Source: Streptomyces sp. ERV7
GTDB lineage: Bacteria > Actinomycetota > Actinomycetes > Streptomycetales > Streptomycetaceae
NCBI RefSeq assembly: GCF_001653515.1
Contig: NZ_LYOY01000051.1
Span: 1,403,235-1,467,234 of the forward strand
Reading direction: 5' to 3'
Length of the DNA stretch: 64,000 bases
Within the stretch, counting starts at the first letter, position 1; each line of letters starts with the position of its first letter. The notes under the pieces are model-generated. The model had not been told where the DNA came from. It saw only the letters and a program-made list of their open reading frames with translations, and ran no database searches. The position numbers were made by a program, and so were the translations under genes. This document shows, piece by piece, positions 8,705-16,494 of the stretch.

Positions 8705-9766
8705 TTGCCCGGAAGCGAGTTACCCGGACCGGACGTGCTGCCGCACGGCCCGCAGCGGACGCTGACCGTAGAGCTGCACGGGCTGCACCAGGCCGCCGGG
8801 CTGCCGCCGGCCCGACTGGTGGAGGCCTGGGTGCGGGGCGACCCCAAGTGCACCGAGACCGTCAGCCACACCACGTTCCGCACGATGCTCCGTGGCGCCA
8901 CGCTGGTGGGCTGGATCAAGTGGGCCGGCGTCGTCCGCGTACTGGCGGCCCACGCCGTCCCGTCGGCGGATTCCGACGCGCAGATCGAGCGGTTCCACTC
9001 GCTGTGGCTCGGCGCGGCGGCGCCGACCGAGGCTCCCGAGTTCATGCGCGCGCCGGAACTCGCGCCCGCGCCCCCTTCGGAGCACACGTACCAGCCAGTG
9101 GCCCGGCAGCTCTGTATGCCCGTCTATATCGTGGTGGACGCGCCGGGACCGTCCGGAAGGCGGGAGGCGCAGTTCGACCATGTGCTGGGCGCGCTCCTGG
9201 ACCAACTGGCCTTCGCACCGCGCATCTCGGAGCTGGCCCACGTCTGTGTCGTGGCGTTCTCCCGCGAGCCCTATGTCGTGGTCGAACTGACCGATCTCAA
9301 CGACCTGATCCGGATGCCGAAGGTGACCTGCCTCGGCGCCGTCGACTACGCGGCCTCCTTCGCGCTGCTGCGCGAGCGGATGACCGCGGACATCGCCGTC
9401 CTCGGCGAACAGGGATGGGCCGTCCGCAGACCGCTGGTGCTGCTCCTGAGCAACGGCGGCCCCGCACAGGGGGACAACGGCTGGCACGCGGAGTTCAGAC
9501 GGCTCATCGACCCCGCGCATCGGGCGCGTCCGCACATCATGGGCTACGGGTTCACTCCTGAGGCGTACGAGTTCGTGAAGCGGACCGCCACGTTCGCGGC
9601 GTTCCGGGCCGATCTGAACGAACCGGTGCCGGTGCCGGGCGAGGAACTGGTCAGGGCGGTGGGGTCGATGCTGAATTCCATGGTCTCCTCGGCCGTGGCC
9701 CGGCGGATGACGCTGTCCATCCCGGACGCCCCCGCGAAGTCCATCTCTACGGAGGACCTGGATTGA
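8705..9766 (+). CDS. Degenerate-HTH plus VWA-domain protein (TerY-like)
   Basis: A 353-residue protein. Residues ~18-100 look like an inactive XRE-type HTH ('LHGLHQAAGLPPARLVEAW', 'SHTTFRTMLRG', ending 'FHSLWLGA'), a module common in Streptomyces conflict proteins. Residues ~135-325 form a VWA domain like TerY/YegL: 'MPVYIVVDAPGPSG', 'ISELAHVCVVAFS', 'VDYAASFALLRERM', 'WAVRRPLVLLLSNGGPAQGDNG'. The metal-binding D-x-S-x-S is replaced by D-A-P-G-P-S, so metal binding may be weakened. The start is TTG 8705, fixed by GGGGAGG at good spacing. Its stop overlaps the start of the kinase gene, so the two are co-translated. Confidence 0.75.
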   Translation: MPGSELPGPDVLPHGPQRTLTVELHGLHQAAGLPPARLVEAWVRGDPKCTETVSHTTFRTMLRGATLVGWIKWAGVVRVLAAHAVPSADSDAQIERFHSLWLGAAAPTEAPEFMRAPELAPAPPSEHTYQPVARQLCMPVYIVVDAPGPSGRREAQFDHVLGALLDQLAFAPRISELAHVCVVAFSREPYVVVELTDLNDLIRMPKVTCLGAVDYAASFALLRERMTADIAVLGEQGWAVRRPLVLLLSNGGPAQGDNGWHAEFRRLIDPAHRARPHIMGYGFTPEAYEFVKRTATFAAFRADLNEPVPVPGEELVRAVGSMLNSMVSSAVARRMTLSIPDAPAKSISTEDLD

Positions 9767-10629
9767 ACGACCCCGGCGTGGTCCCCCAGCCCGTCCGCGG
9801 GACGGCGTCCGCCGCACACTCGCCGCAGGGAGCCTCCGGCCGTGGCGGGGTCTTCGAGGTGCCCGGGCGCGCCGACGTGGTGCTGAAGATCTTCCGTACG
9901 CCCGCGCCACACGAGCGCGCGGAGCGGCTGCGCACCCTGGTGGCGCTCCCGGACACGATGGACGCGGCCGACCGCGCCGTGCTGAGAGACGGCAGCTGCT
10001 GGCCGTTGGCGGCGGCGACCGAGGGCGACGCGGTGGTGGGATGCCTGCTGCCCAGGGCGCCCGAGAAGTTCGTCTTCGCCCGTACCGCGCCCTCGGGCCG
10101 GCCCCAGCACGGCTATCTGGAGATCGACTGGCTGGCCAACGCGAACGAGGTGCTGGAACGCCGTGGCATCCCGCCCCAGAGCCTGCGCGACCGTGCCGCC
10201 GTATGCCTGAGCGTCACCAGGGTCGCCGCCGTCCTCGAAAAGCACGACCTGGTGTACTCGGACTGGTCGTACTCGAACGCGTTCTGGTGCGTGGCTGACC
10301 ACACCGCGTACGTCATCGACGTCGACGGATGCACTCTCCGCGTCGGCCCGAACGTACAGCAGCCGGGCTGGGAGGATCCGCTCACGCCCAGCACGTCGGA
10401 CGCCGACACCTATGTCGACCGGTACCGCCTGGCCCTGCTGACCGCCCGCTGCCTCACCGGCCGACGCAAGTTCGACCACGTCGTGGCCGAGTTCCAGAGT
10501 GGTGGCGGCCTGGACGAGCTGCCGGGCCTGCGGGACGCCCTGCTGCGCATGCTGCTGGCACCCGAGCGGAAGCAGCGGCCCCCAGTGAGCGAACTGCTGG
10601 GGGAACTGGAGGGTGTGGTGGGGGAGTAG
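9763..10629 (+). CDS. TerY-P-type protein kinase-fold protein
   Basis: A 288-residue kinase-fold protein. Lys42 in VVLKIF is the ATP-binding lysine. 'ERLRTLVALPDTM', 'WPLAAATEGDAVVGCLLPRAPEKF' and 'WLANANEVLERRGI' follow the pattern of kinases paired with VWA proteins in TerY-P systems. The catalytic loop is YSDWSYSN (Asp167, Asn172) and the metal motif IDVDG (Asp186/Asp188 stand for DFG). All main catalytic residues are therefore present. It starts at TTG 9763 inside the preceding stop codon (coupled). The PP2C phosphatase of classical TerY-P triads is absent. The target is unknown; the partner VWA protein is the obvious candidate. Confidence 0.78.
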   Translation: MNDPGVVPQPVRGTASAAHSPQGASGRGGVFEVPGRADVVLKIFRTPAPHERAERLRTLVALPDTMDAADRAVLRDGSCWPLAAATEGDAVVGCLLPRAPEKFVFARTAPSGRPQHGYLEIDWLANANEVLERRGIPPQSLRDRAAVCLSVTRVAAVLEKHDLVYSDWSYSNAFWCVADHTAYVIDVDGCTLRVGPNVQQPGWEDPLTPSTSDADTYVDRYRLALLTARCLTGRRKFDHVVAEFQSGGGLDELPGLRDALLRMLLAPERKQRPPVSELLGELEGVVGE

Positions 10630-10708
10630 GGCCGCCCGAGGCGGGATGAGTGCCGCCCGATCCAGCACGCCCTCCCCGTTGTCAGTGGCCCGTGCGAAGG
10701 TGGTCCAC

Positions 10709-11251
10709 ATGGGAACGACACAGAGACGTACGGCACCTGACGGGCGGCCCATTCCGCCGCCGCACGCGGACGAACGGGCCATGCTGGAGGGCTGGCTGGA
10801 CTTCCAGCGGGCCACGCTCGCGCTGAAGTGCGCGGGTCTGGACGACCGCCAGGTGCGGGTGGCCTCGGTCGAGCCGTCCGCCATGACGCTGCTCGGCCTC
10901 GTCCAGCACATGGCGGAGATCGAACGGAACTGGTTCCAGCGGGTGTTCGCCGCCCAGGACATACCGTTCCTGTTCGGCAAGGAGGGCGACGCCGGGTTCA
11001 CGCTCGACCCGGACCGGGGGATCGACGAGGCGCTGGCCCTGTGGCGCGCGGAGATCGCCAGGGGCCGCGAGCTGATGGCCGACGCGTCCCTCGACGACTC
11101 CGGCACGCTCTCCGAGGAGAACGCGGCGGTCCTGGGCGACCCGGGCGTCTCCCTGCGGTGGATCCTGATCCACATGATCGAGGAGTACGCCCGGCACAAC
11201 GGGCACGCGGATCTGCTCCGCGAGCGCGTCGACGGGGTGAAGGGGGTGTAG
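10709..11251 (+). CDS. DinB-family (DUF664-like) protein
   Basis: A 180-residue four-helix-bundle protein. The DinB metal site is visible: His in 'LLGLVQHMAEIERNWFQRVF' and two more in 'LIHMIEEYARHNGHADLLRE'. Actinobacterial members are often mycothiol-dependent transferases. The ATG at 10709 follows GAAGGTGG at 5 bases; upstream reading has no site. It is 80 bases behind the kinase gene in the same direction and nearly abuts (6 bases) the convergent caspase gene. Confidence 0.85.
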   Translation: MGTTQRRTAPDGRPIPPPHADERAMLEGWLDFQRATLALKCAGLDDRQVRVASVEPSAMTLLGLVQHMAEIERNWFQRVFAAQDIPFLFGKEGDAGFTLDPDRGIDEALALWRAEIARGRELMADASLDDSGTLSEENAAVLGDPGVSLRWILIHMIEEYARHNGHADLLRERVDGVKGV

Positions 11252-11257
11252 CGGGCC

Positions 11258-13240
11258 CTACGGCTCGCCGCGAGTCTCGACCGCGTACAGTCGGCCGCTC
11301 GCATCGGCGACGTACACGACGCCGCCGTACGTGAGCGGGGGCGGCTGGATCCCGAGAGTGGTGGAGACCCCCCACCGCTCGGCCCCGGTGTCGGCGGACA
11401 GGGCGTACAGGTGGCCGTCCGCGCTGCCGACGTACACCGTGCCGTTGGCCACGATGGGTGGTGACTGCGTCAGCATGTGCCTGGCGGACTTCCAGCGGAT
11501 CTCGCCCGTCGCCGCGTCGATGCCGCACAGCACGCCCGCGTCGGTGCTGACGCAGACCAAGCCGTCGGCCACGGCCGGCGAGGTGGTGATGCCTCCGCCC
11601 GTGGGGGTGCGCCATCTGAGCTGTCCGGTCAGGGCGTCGATCGCGTACAGGTGCCCATCGCCGCTGCCGACGTACAGGACCCAGCCGGACAGGGCGGACC
11701 GGGACGAGACCGGGGTCGTGACCGCGGTGCGCCATTTCCGCTTCCCGGTCGTCGCGTTGACGCCGTACACCGCACGGTCGGTGGCGGTCCACACCAGCCC
11801 GCCCGCCGCCGCCAGCCAGCGGAAGTGCGCTATCCGGGGGCAGAACGTCCATATCTTGTCGCCCGTAGCGAGGTTCAGGGCGACCACGCTGTTCGCATAG
11901 GCGAGGTAGACCGCCCCTCCGTCCGTCGCAAGGACCAGGCTCGCCCTCGAACGCGCCCTGAACTGCCAGCGTTCGCCGCCGGTGTGGGCATCGAGCATGT
12001 GGAGGCACGGGCTCGCGACGACGGCCACGGCTCCCTCGGTCACGGCCAGCACCGTGCGCACGGGGCTCCCGGCCTCGAACCGCCAGCGACTCCGCCCGGT
12101 GGCCGTCTCCACCGCGTGCACCCGCCCGTAGCTGTTGCCGACGTAGACGAGCCGGTTGATGACCGCGAGGGCGGCGTGCACGGCTGCCTCGGTGGGGAAG
12201 GTCCACTTGATCGTGGCCGTCGGGCGGTTCGGTGACCGCAGCGCCACGGGTGCCGAGGAGCCCGCTTCGGAGGCCGTGGGCCCCGAACCGCCCGTGCCGA
12301 GCAGGGGGCCGAATCGCGCGGCCGCCGCAGTCGACACAGCGCGGCTGTCATCGTCCAGCAAGCGCCGCATCTCCGCCGCGATCTGCTCCCGTACGGACGC
12401 GTTGCCGACCTGGTGGCGGTGGGCGAGGCCTTCGATCGCGCCCAGCCGGTCCGCGGCGACCGGACTGGCGAGCGCGTGCCGAAGGTGTTCGGGCAGCCGC
12501 CAGTTGACGTTGCGGGCGATGACGATACGGCCCTCGACGTCCTCCTGCTTCTTCGGGCGCTGCTGCGGCATCTCCTCGACGACCTTGTCGTGGACGTACG
12601 CGTACAGCTCGTCCAGGGTGATGTCCCCGTCGCCGTCGAGATCCGCGCTGCCGTCGCGCAGACCGGTCACGAGATGGCGGGTGAACACCGACTGCGGGGC
12701 CAGACCGTGCACCTGGTCGCCCTCGAAGGAGTACTGGGTGGCGTCGGAGGCGGTCAGGACACTGCGGCCCCGGCCCCGGAAGCGTTCCAGGGTGTGCATG
12801 TCGGCGTCGCCCTTGGCGAGGCGGCCGGCCGGGAAGGCGCCGCTGTAGCAGCAGTCGAGGATCAGCACCTGCTGCCGGGATACGCAGCCGGTCATGGCCC
12901 GGTCGATCTGCTCGGCGGGCAGCGAGGTGAACGCCAGGTTGTCGCGGCGGGTGTTGCTCATCGCCAGATGCAGCCGGCCCTCGTCGTCCTTGAGGCCGTG
13001 CCCGGTGAAGTACAGCAGCGTCAGATCGTCGCGCCGCCGGTCGCGGAACAGGTCGCCGATGGCCTCACCGGCCCGGTAGTGGGGCTCGTTGATCAGCGTG
13101 GTGACCTCGAACCCCGCGATGTCCGGGTCCCGCAGCACGCCCGCGAGGGCCTCGGCGTCGTGGGCGGGCGCGGTGAGTCCGCGCAGACCCGCGTCCTGGT
13201 ACTCGTACGTCGCGACCAGAAGGGCCAGCCGTCGGCCCAC
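11258..13240 (-). CDS. EACC1-associated caspase fused to EF-hand motif and PQQ-type beta-propeller
   Basis: A 660-residue protein. Residues 1-245 are a caspase/metacaspase-like C14 peptidase: 'RRLALLVATYEYQDAGLRGL', catalytic His81 in YFTGHG and Cys131 in ILDCCYSG. Residues 200-211 (DLDGDGDITLDE) fit the EF-hand calcium loop at every key position. After a helical linker (~250-320) come eight repeats of the type VYVGSxDGHLYAIDAxTGxLRW (residues ~350-660), a PQQ/WD-like propeller probably acting as sensor or scaffold. It lies 2 bases downstream of the EACC1 gene and is surely co-translated. The family is predicted to be a suicide or immunity effector; its trigger and substrate are unknown. Confidence 0.87.
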   Translation of the reverse strand: MGRRLALLVATYEYQDAGLRGLTAPAHDAEALAGVLRDPDIAGFEVTTLINEPHYRAGEAIGDLFRDRRRDDLTLLYFTGHGLKDDEGRLHLAMSNTRRDNLAFTSLPAEQIDRAMTGCVSRQQVLILDCCYSGAFPAGRLAKGDADMHTLERFRGRGRSVLTASDATQYSFEGDQVHGLAPQSVFTRHLVTGLRDGSADLDGDGDITLDELYAYVHDKVVEEMPQQRPKKQEDVEGRIVIARNVNWRLPEHLRHALASPVAADRLGAIEGLAHRHQVGNASVREQIAAEMRRLLDDDSRAVSTAAAARFGPLLGTGGSGPTASEAGSSAPVALRSPNRPTATIKWTFPTEAAVHAALAVINRLVYVGNSYGRVHAVETATGRSRWRFEAGSPVRTVLAVTEGAVAVVASPCLHMLDAHTGGERWQFRARSRASLVLATDGGAVYLAYANSVVALNLATGDKIWTFCPRIAHFRWLAAAGGLVWTATDRAVYGVNATTGKRKWRTAVTTPVSSRSALSGWVLYVGSGDGHLYAIDALTGQLRWRTPTGGGITTSPAVADGLVCVSTDAGVLCGIDAATGEIRWKSARHMLTQSPPIVANGTVYVGSADGHLYALSADTGAERWGVSTTLGIQPPPLTYGGVVYVADASGRLYAVETRGEP

Positions 13241-13242
13241 CG

Positions 13243-13623
13243 CTACTCGCCCGCCTTGTGGCGGCGTACGAAGCCGTCGATCAACTCCCGCCGCTCTTCG
13301 GCGGTCGCGTGCTCCAGCTCGATCGTGTCGCCGTCGATCGTCACCGAGATGCGGTGCCGGGCCGACTGCCGGCCGAGCCAGTCCCGCAGGGTGTCGATGA
13401 GCACGGTGAACACCCCGCCGGACGCGCTCAGGGCCACCACGATGGCCCCGACCGTGACCGGGTCGCCGCCCTTGGCACCCGCCGGGAGCTCCGAGGCGGG
13501 CACCGGACGCAGTACGTCGACGTCCAACTCGCGCAATTCCGCGCGCAGTCGGCGCATCAGCCGGTCGGTGTCCTCCGCGTCCGACTCCTCGTCAGGTGTC
13601 AGTGACAGCAGTACTTCCCTCAC
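13243..13623 (-). CDS. EACC1-type effector-associated constant component
   Basis: A 126-residue protein with the features of effector-associated constant component 1: 'VREVLLSLTPDEESDAEDTDRLMRRLRAEL', then a small hydrophobic helix 'VTVGAIVVALSASGGVFTVLIDTL', 'RDWLGRQS' and a final beta-hairpin 'ISVTIDGDTIELEHATAEERRELIDGFV'. In Streptomyces this component is encoded beside variable effectors (caspase, trypsin, TIR) and probably couples them to a sensor at the membrane. The GTG at 13623 is chosen because of GGGAGCGGGG upstream; the longer frame to 13671 has no binding site. It is the first gene of an operon with the caspase. Confidence 0.8.
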   Translation of the reverse strand: MREVLLSLTPDEESDAEDTDRLMRRLRAELRELDVDVLRPVPASELPAGAKGGDPVTVGAIVVALSASGGVFTVLIDTLRDWLGRQSARHRISVTIDGDTIELEHATAEERRELIDGFVRRHKAGE

Positions 13624-13744
13624 GCGTCCCCGCTCCCAACCCGCAGCCCACACATCTCTGTGGTCCCGCACGGACAGTACAGCCCATTACATCAGGCGTA
13701 CGCGCGGCTGGTTTCAACTTGACTGTCCCGGCAACCCGGTGGGC

Positions 13745-14032
13745 ATGTCCAGACGCTATGGCGGAAACCCGGCCGCGACGATCATCCTTATCGTCGCGGA
13801 CATCACCGCGGTGATCCTGATCCTGTGGATCGCCTTCTTCCTCTTGGACGCCAATACCGCGAACGACCTGGTGTCGTGGGTCCACCACGCGGCGAACTGG
13901 CTCTCGGGCTGGTCGCGCGACATGTTCAACGTCGAGTCGGACGACTGGCGCACGATCCTCAACTACGGCCTGCCCGCCGTGGTCTACCTGATGATCGGCC
14001 ACGCGGTGGCGGGGCGGGTCAACCGGTCGTAG
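13745..14032 (+). CDS. Small membrane protein (95 aa)
   Basis: A 95-residue protein with hydrophobic helices at ~12-35 (IILIVADITAVILILWIAFFLL) and ~73-90 (GLPAVVYLMIGHAVAG). The loop 'WVHHAANWLSGWSRDMF' is Trp-rich and likely amphipathic. It begins MSRRYGGNPAA and is divergent from the EACC1 gene. No function is recognised. Confidence 0.7.
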   Translation: MSRRYGGNPAATIILIVADITAVILILWIAFFLLDANTANDLVSWVHHAANWLSGWSRDMFNVESDDWRTILNYGLPAVVYLMIGHAVAGRVNRS

Positions 14033-14049
14033 CACGGCCGTCCCGGCCG

Positions 14050-14064
14050 GGCGGCTCGGCCGCC
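14050..14064. terminator. Short hairpin between convergent small genes
   Basis: GGCGGC (14050-14055), loop TCG, GCCGCC (14059-14064), in the 37-base gap between convergent stops. Confidence 0.45.
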
Positions 14065-14069
14065 GGGCC

Positions 14070-14240
14070 TCACCTCAGCGGTCGCCGCCGACCGCGCCGC
14101 GACCAGCGCATGCCGAAGAAGACGACGTCGGCGACCAGGACGATGACGCCGATGGCCAGCAGATAGCCCAGGCCGTCCGCGACCGCGCCGATCAGTCCCA
14201 GGACGACGGCCACGAGGATGAGGAACAGGAACAGCGCCAT
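14070..14240 (-). CDS. Small two-helix hydrophobic protein (56 aa)
   Basis: A 56-residue protein, MALFLFLILVAVVLGLIGAV then GYLLAIGVIVLVADVVFFG and a basic tail (MRWSRRGRRRPLR). Two membrane helices with the positive tail predict a cytosolic C-terminus. AAGGAG precedes the ATG by 11 bases. Similar small hydrophobic proteins are widespread in Streptomyces, often near PRC-barrel stress genes. Function unknown. Confidence 0.7.
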   Translation of the reverse strand: MALFLFLILVAVVLGLIGAVADGLGYLLAIGVIVLVADVVFFGMRWSRRGRRRPLR

Positions 14241-14303
14241 GGGGTGGCCAACTCCTTCTTCCGTGGAGATCGGGCTTCTGTGGAGGCCGGGCGGCCAGCG
14301 GGA

Positions 14304-14660
14304 TCACCGGCGTGCCAGCCGGCGCTCGCCGGTCGCGCCCTGTCGGTACTCCATGTCGTAGTGCAGGAAGATCGCCTCTTCCTGCTCGGCGGGCAGCACG
14401 TCGTCCGTCCCGATGGACGGGGCCTGCCGCACCAGTCCTCGGGGATAGGGCACCTGGACGTAGTTCGGGCCCAGGACCGCCTCGTCGAGCGGGACGAAGA
14501 CCAGGCGGCGACGGGTCGGCAGGCCGGTCAGGACCGTGGCCATGGCGGGCTCGTCGGTGCGCGTGTCCACGTACACCGCTTCGAGCACCCCGATCCTGCT
14601 CCCTTTCGGGTCGATCACGGCCTGGTTGCGCCACTCACGGACATCGGCTGGGGTGATCAT
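14304..14660 (-). CDS. PRC-barrel domain protein
   Basis: A 118-residue protein. Residues ~5-85 form a PRC-barrel: 'REWRNQAVIDPKGSRIGVLEAVYVDTRTDEPAMATV', 'RRLVFVPLDEAVLGPNYVQVPYPRGLV', a fold used in RNA-processing and stress proteins. The acidic tail 'LPAEQEEAIFLHYDMEYRQ' is typical of the actinobacterial stress version. GGAGGGA lies 6 bases before the ATG at 14660. It shares direction with the small hydrophobic gene downstream (64-base gap), a likely two-gene unit. Confidence 0.85.
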   Translation of the reverse strand: MITPADVREWRNQAVIDPKGSRIGVLEAVYVDTRTDEPAMATVLTGLPTRRRLVFVPLDEAVLGPNYVQVPYPRGLVRQAPSIGTDDVLPAEQEEAIFLHYDMEYRQGATGERRLARR

Positions 14661-14763
14661 GGTCGTTCCCTCCGGTCGGGACCCGTGTCGGCGCTCTCCG
14701 CCCTCCAGCCTGCCCCCGATCGCGTACGCCCGCCACGGCCGCCACGCCCACCGGCCCCCGAGA

Positions 14764-16482
14764 TCACCCCAGCCGCGTCAGCTTCGCCCAGAAGGACGGC
14801 TTGTGGAGAGGCCTCTGAAGGGCGAGCGGGACCTTCGGGGCGTCGGGGCCGGTGCCGACCGTCAGCACGGCCACCACCGCCCCGGCTCCGGCCGAGTGGG
14901 GTACGGGCTTGCCCGCCTCGGTGACCCGCAGGGGCAGGCGCTGGCCCGGTACGCCGATCGGCTTCAGGTCCTGGGTGGCCACCAGCGGCGTACGGCCGCC
15001 GAGGCCGTCGTCCACGTACCCGGCCACCTGGCCCTTCTTCACGGCGACGGCCGAGGTCAGAGCGTCACGGACCGCCGCGACGACCTTCTTGCTGTTCTCC
15101 TTCACCAGCGTGAGGCTGTTGCCGCCATTGGGGTCCGGGCCGTCCACGCGCTGGTCCAGCAGCGTGCCGAGGAGCAGCGGCGTCCGGTCGTCGACCGTCT
15201 TGTACGCGGCCCACATCAGCGCACCGCCCGCCGCCGTGTTGGACCCCGTCTTGATGCCCTTGATGCTCAGCCCGGCCAGCAGCAGGTCGTCGTTGTTGTT
15301 GTTGATCGGCTGGGGCAGACCCTTGATCGTGGCGTTGGGCAGCGCCACGATCGGGCGGAAGGCGTCGAAGCGCATGACCGCCTCGGCCAGCCTGAGCTGG
15401 TCGACGGCGGTGCTCACGGTCCCCGCGTCCAGACCGCTCGGGTCGGTGTACGTGGTGTCCTTCATGCCGAGCGCCCTGGCGGCCTCGTTCATCTTCGCCA
15501 CGAACGCGGACTCGTCAGCTGTTCCCGTGTCCCAACGCGCCAGCAGGCGGGCGATGTTGTTGCCCGAGGGGATCATCAGCATCTTCAGCATGTCCTGCTG
15601 GCTGAAGCTCGCCCCGGCCGTCAGCCCCTCGATCCGCGACTCGTCCTTGGACTGTCCTTCCCGTACGGCCTTCTCGTCGACCCCGATCGTCGGCCCCGCC
15701 TCGTCCTTCTTGAGCGGATGCCCCTTGAGGATCACGTACGCCGTCATCACCTTGGCGACACTCGCCGTCGGCACCGGCCGCTGCTCCCCGAACGTGCCGA
15801 GGCTCCCCGAGCCCTGGACCTGGACGGCTCCCTGGCCCTTCGCCGGCCACGGAAGGGTGAAGCGCCCGTCGAAGGTGTACGAGGACGTGTCCGCGCCCAG
15901 CTTCAGGGACGGGGCCGGCAGGGGGCGGACCGCCTGCACGATCACGAAGACGAGGGCCAGGAGCAGGAGGACCGGCACCCAGATCTTGAAGCGGCGCGTG
16001 AGGGTACGGGTCCGGGTCTCCGGCGGTTTCGGGGTGTTGGTCAGCTCCGCGAGCAGTTCCAGGGGCGGGAGGGGAGCCGGTGCGGGCACGGCGGCGGGCG
16101 GTTCGGCGTCGGGGGTCGACGGGACCGGTTCGGGCTCCTCGGGCGTGCGCGGGGCGCCGGACGCGGGGCCGGGCGTCACCGGGCGCGGTGGCTTGAGGGC
16201 CGGCACGTCGACCGGCTTGAGCGCCACGAACTCGCTCGTGCGCTCGGAGGCCGACTCGTGGGCCACCTCGGAGGTGCCCGGGCCGCCCGGGCCGCCCGAA
16301 CCGCCTGGCTCGGCGGCGCCCGCCTCGATACCGCTCGTCCCGGCCCCGCTCGCCTCCTCCGCGACCTCCACGACCTCCGCGTCCGTCTTCGGCTTGTTGC
16401 CCTCGTCGGGGGACTCGCCCGCCACCGCTCTCTCCTCGTCCGATCCGATGAACCGTCTGAACCGCCGTCGCACCACCGCCAC
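14764..16482 (-). CDS. D-alanyl-D-alanine carboxypeptidase (S11) with long cytoplasmic N-terminus
   Basis: A 572-residue type II membrane protein. Residues 1-165 are a disordered acidic/proline-rich cytoplasmic region, ~168-186 a membrane helix, and the rest a PBP5/DacA-type domain outside the cell: SVAK (241-244, nucleophile Ser241), SGN (306-308), KTG (411-413). It trims the terminal D-Ala of peptidoglycan stem peptides. It lies 12 bases downstream of the PBP2 gene, so transpeptidase and carboxypeptidase are co-expressed. The GTG at 16482 lacks a clear binding site, so translation may be coupled. The long intracellular tail could be a docking or phosphorylation region. Confidence 0.88.
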   Translation of the reverse strand: MAVVRRRFRRFIGSDEERAVAGESPDEGNKPKTDAEVVEVAEEASGAGTSGIEAGAAEPGGSGGPGGPGTSEVAHESASERTSEFVALKPVDVPALKPPRPVTPGPASGAPRTPEEPEPVPSTPDAEPPAAVPAPAPLPPLELLAELTNTPKPPETRTRTLTRRFKIWVPVLLLLALVFVIVQAVRPLPAPSLKLGADTSSYTFDGRFTLPWPAKGQGAVQVQGSGSLGTFGEQRPVPTASVAKVMTAYVILKGHPLKKDEAGPTIGVDEKAVREGQSKDESRIEGLTAGASFSQQDMLKMLMIPSGNNIARLLARWDTGTADESAFVAKMNEAARALGMKDTTYTDPSGLDAGTVSTAVDQLRLAEAVMRFDAFRPIVALPNATIKGLPQPINNNNDDLLLAGLSIKGIKTGSNTAAGGALMWAAYKTVDDRTPLLLGTLLDQRVDGPDPNGGNSLTLVKENSKKVVAAVRDALTSAVAVKKGQVAGYVDDGLGGRTPLVATQDLKPIGVPGQRLPLRVTEAGKPVPHSAGAGAVVAVLTVGTGPDAPKVPLALQRPLHKPSFWAKLTRLG

Positions 16483-16494
16483 CCAGGGGTGGCG

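Noticed and set aside
6730..9087. A 785-residue open frame on the minus strand
   Set aside because: Spans four plus-strand genes with clear domains and crosses intergenic DNA; low-complexity shadow frame.
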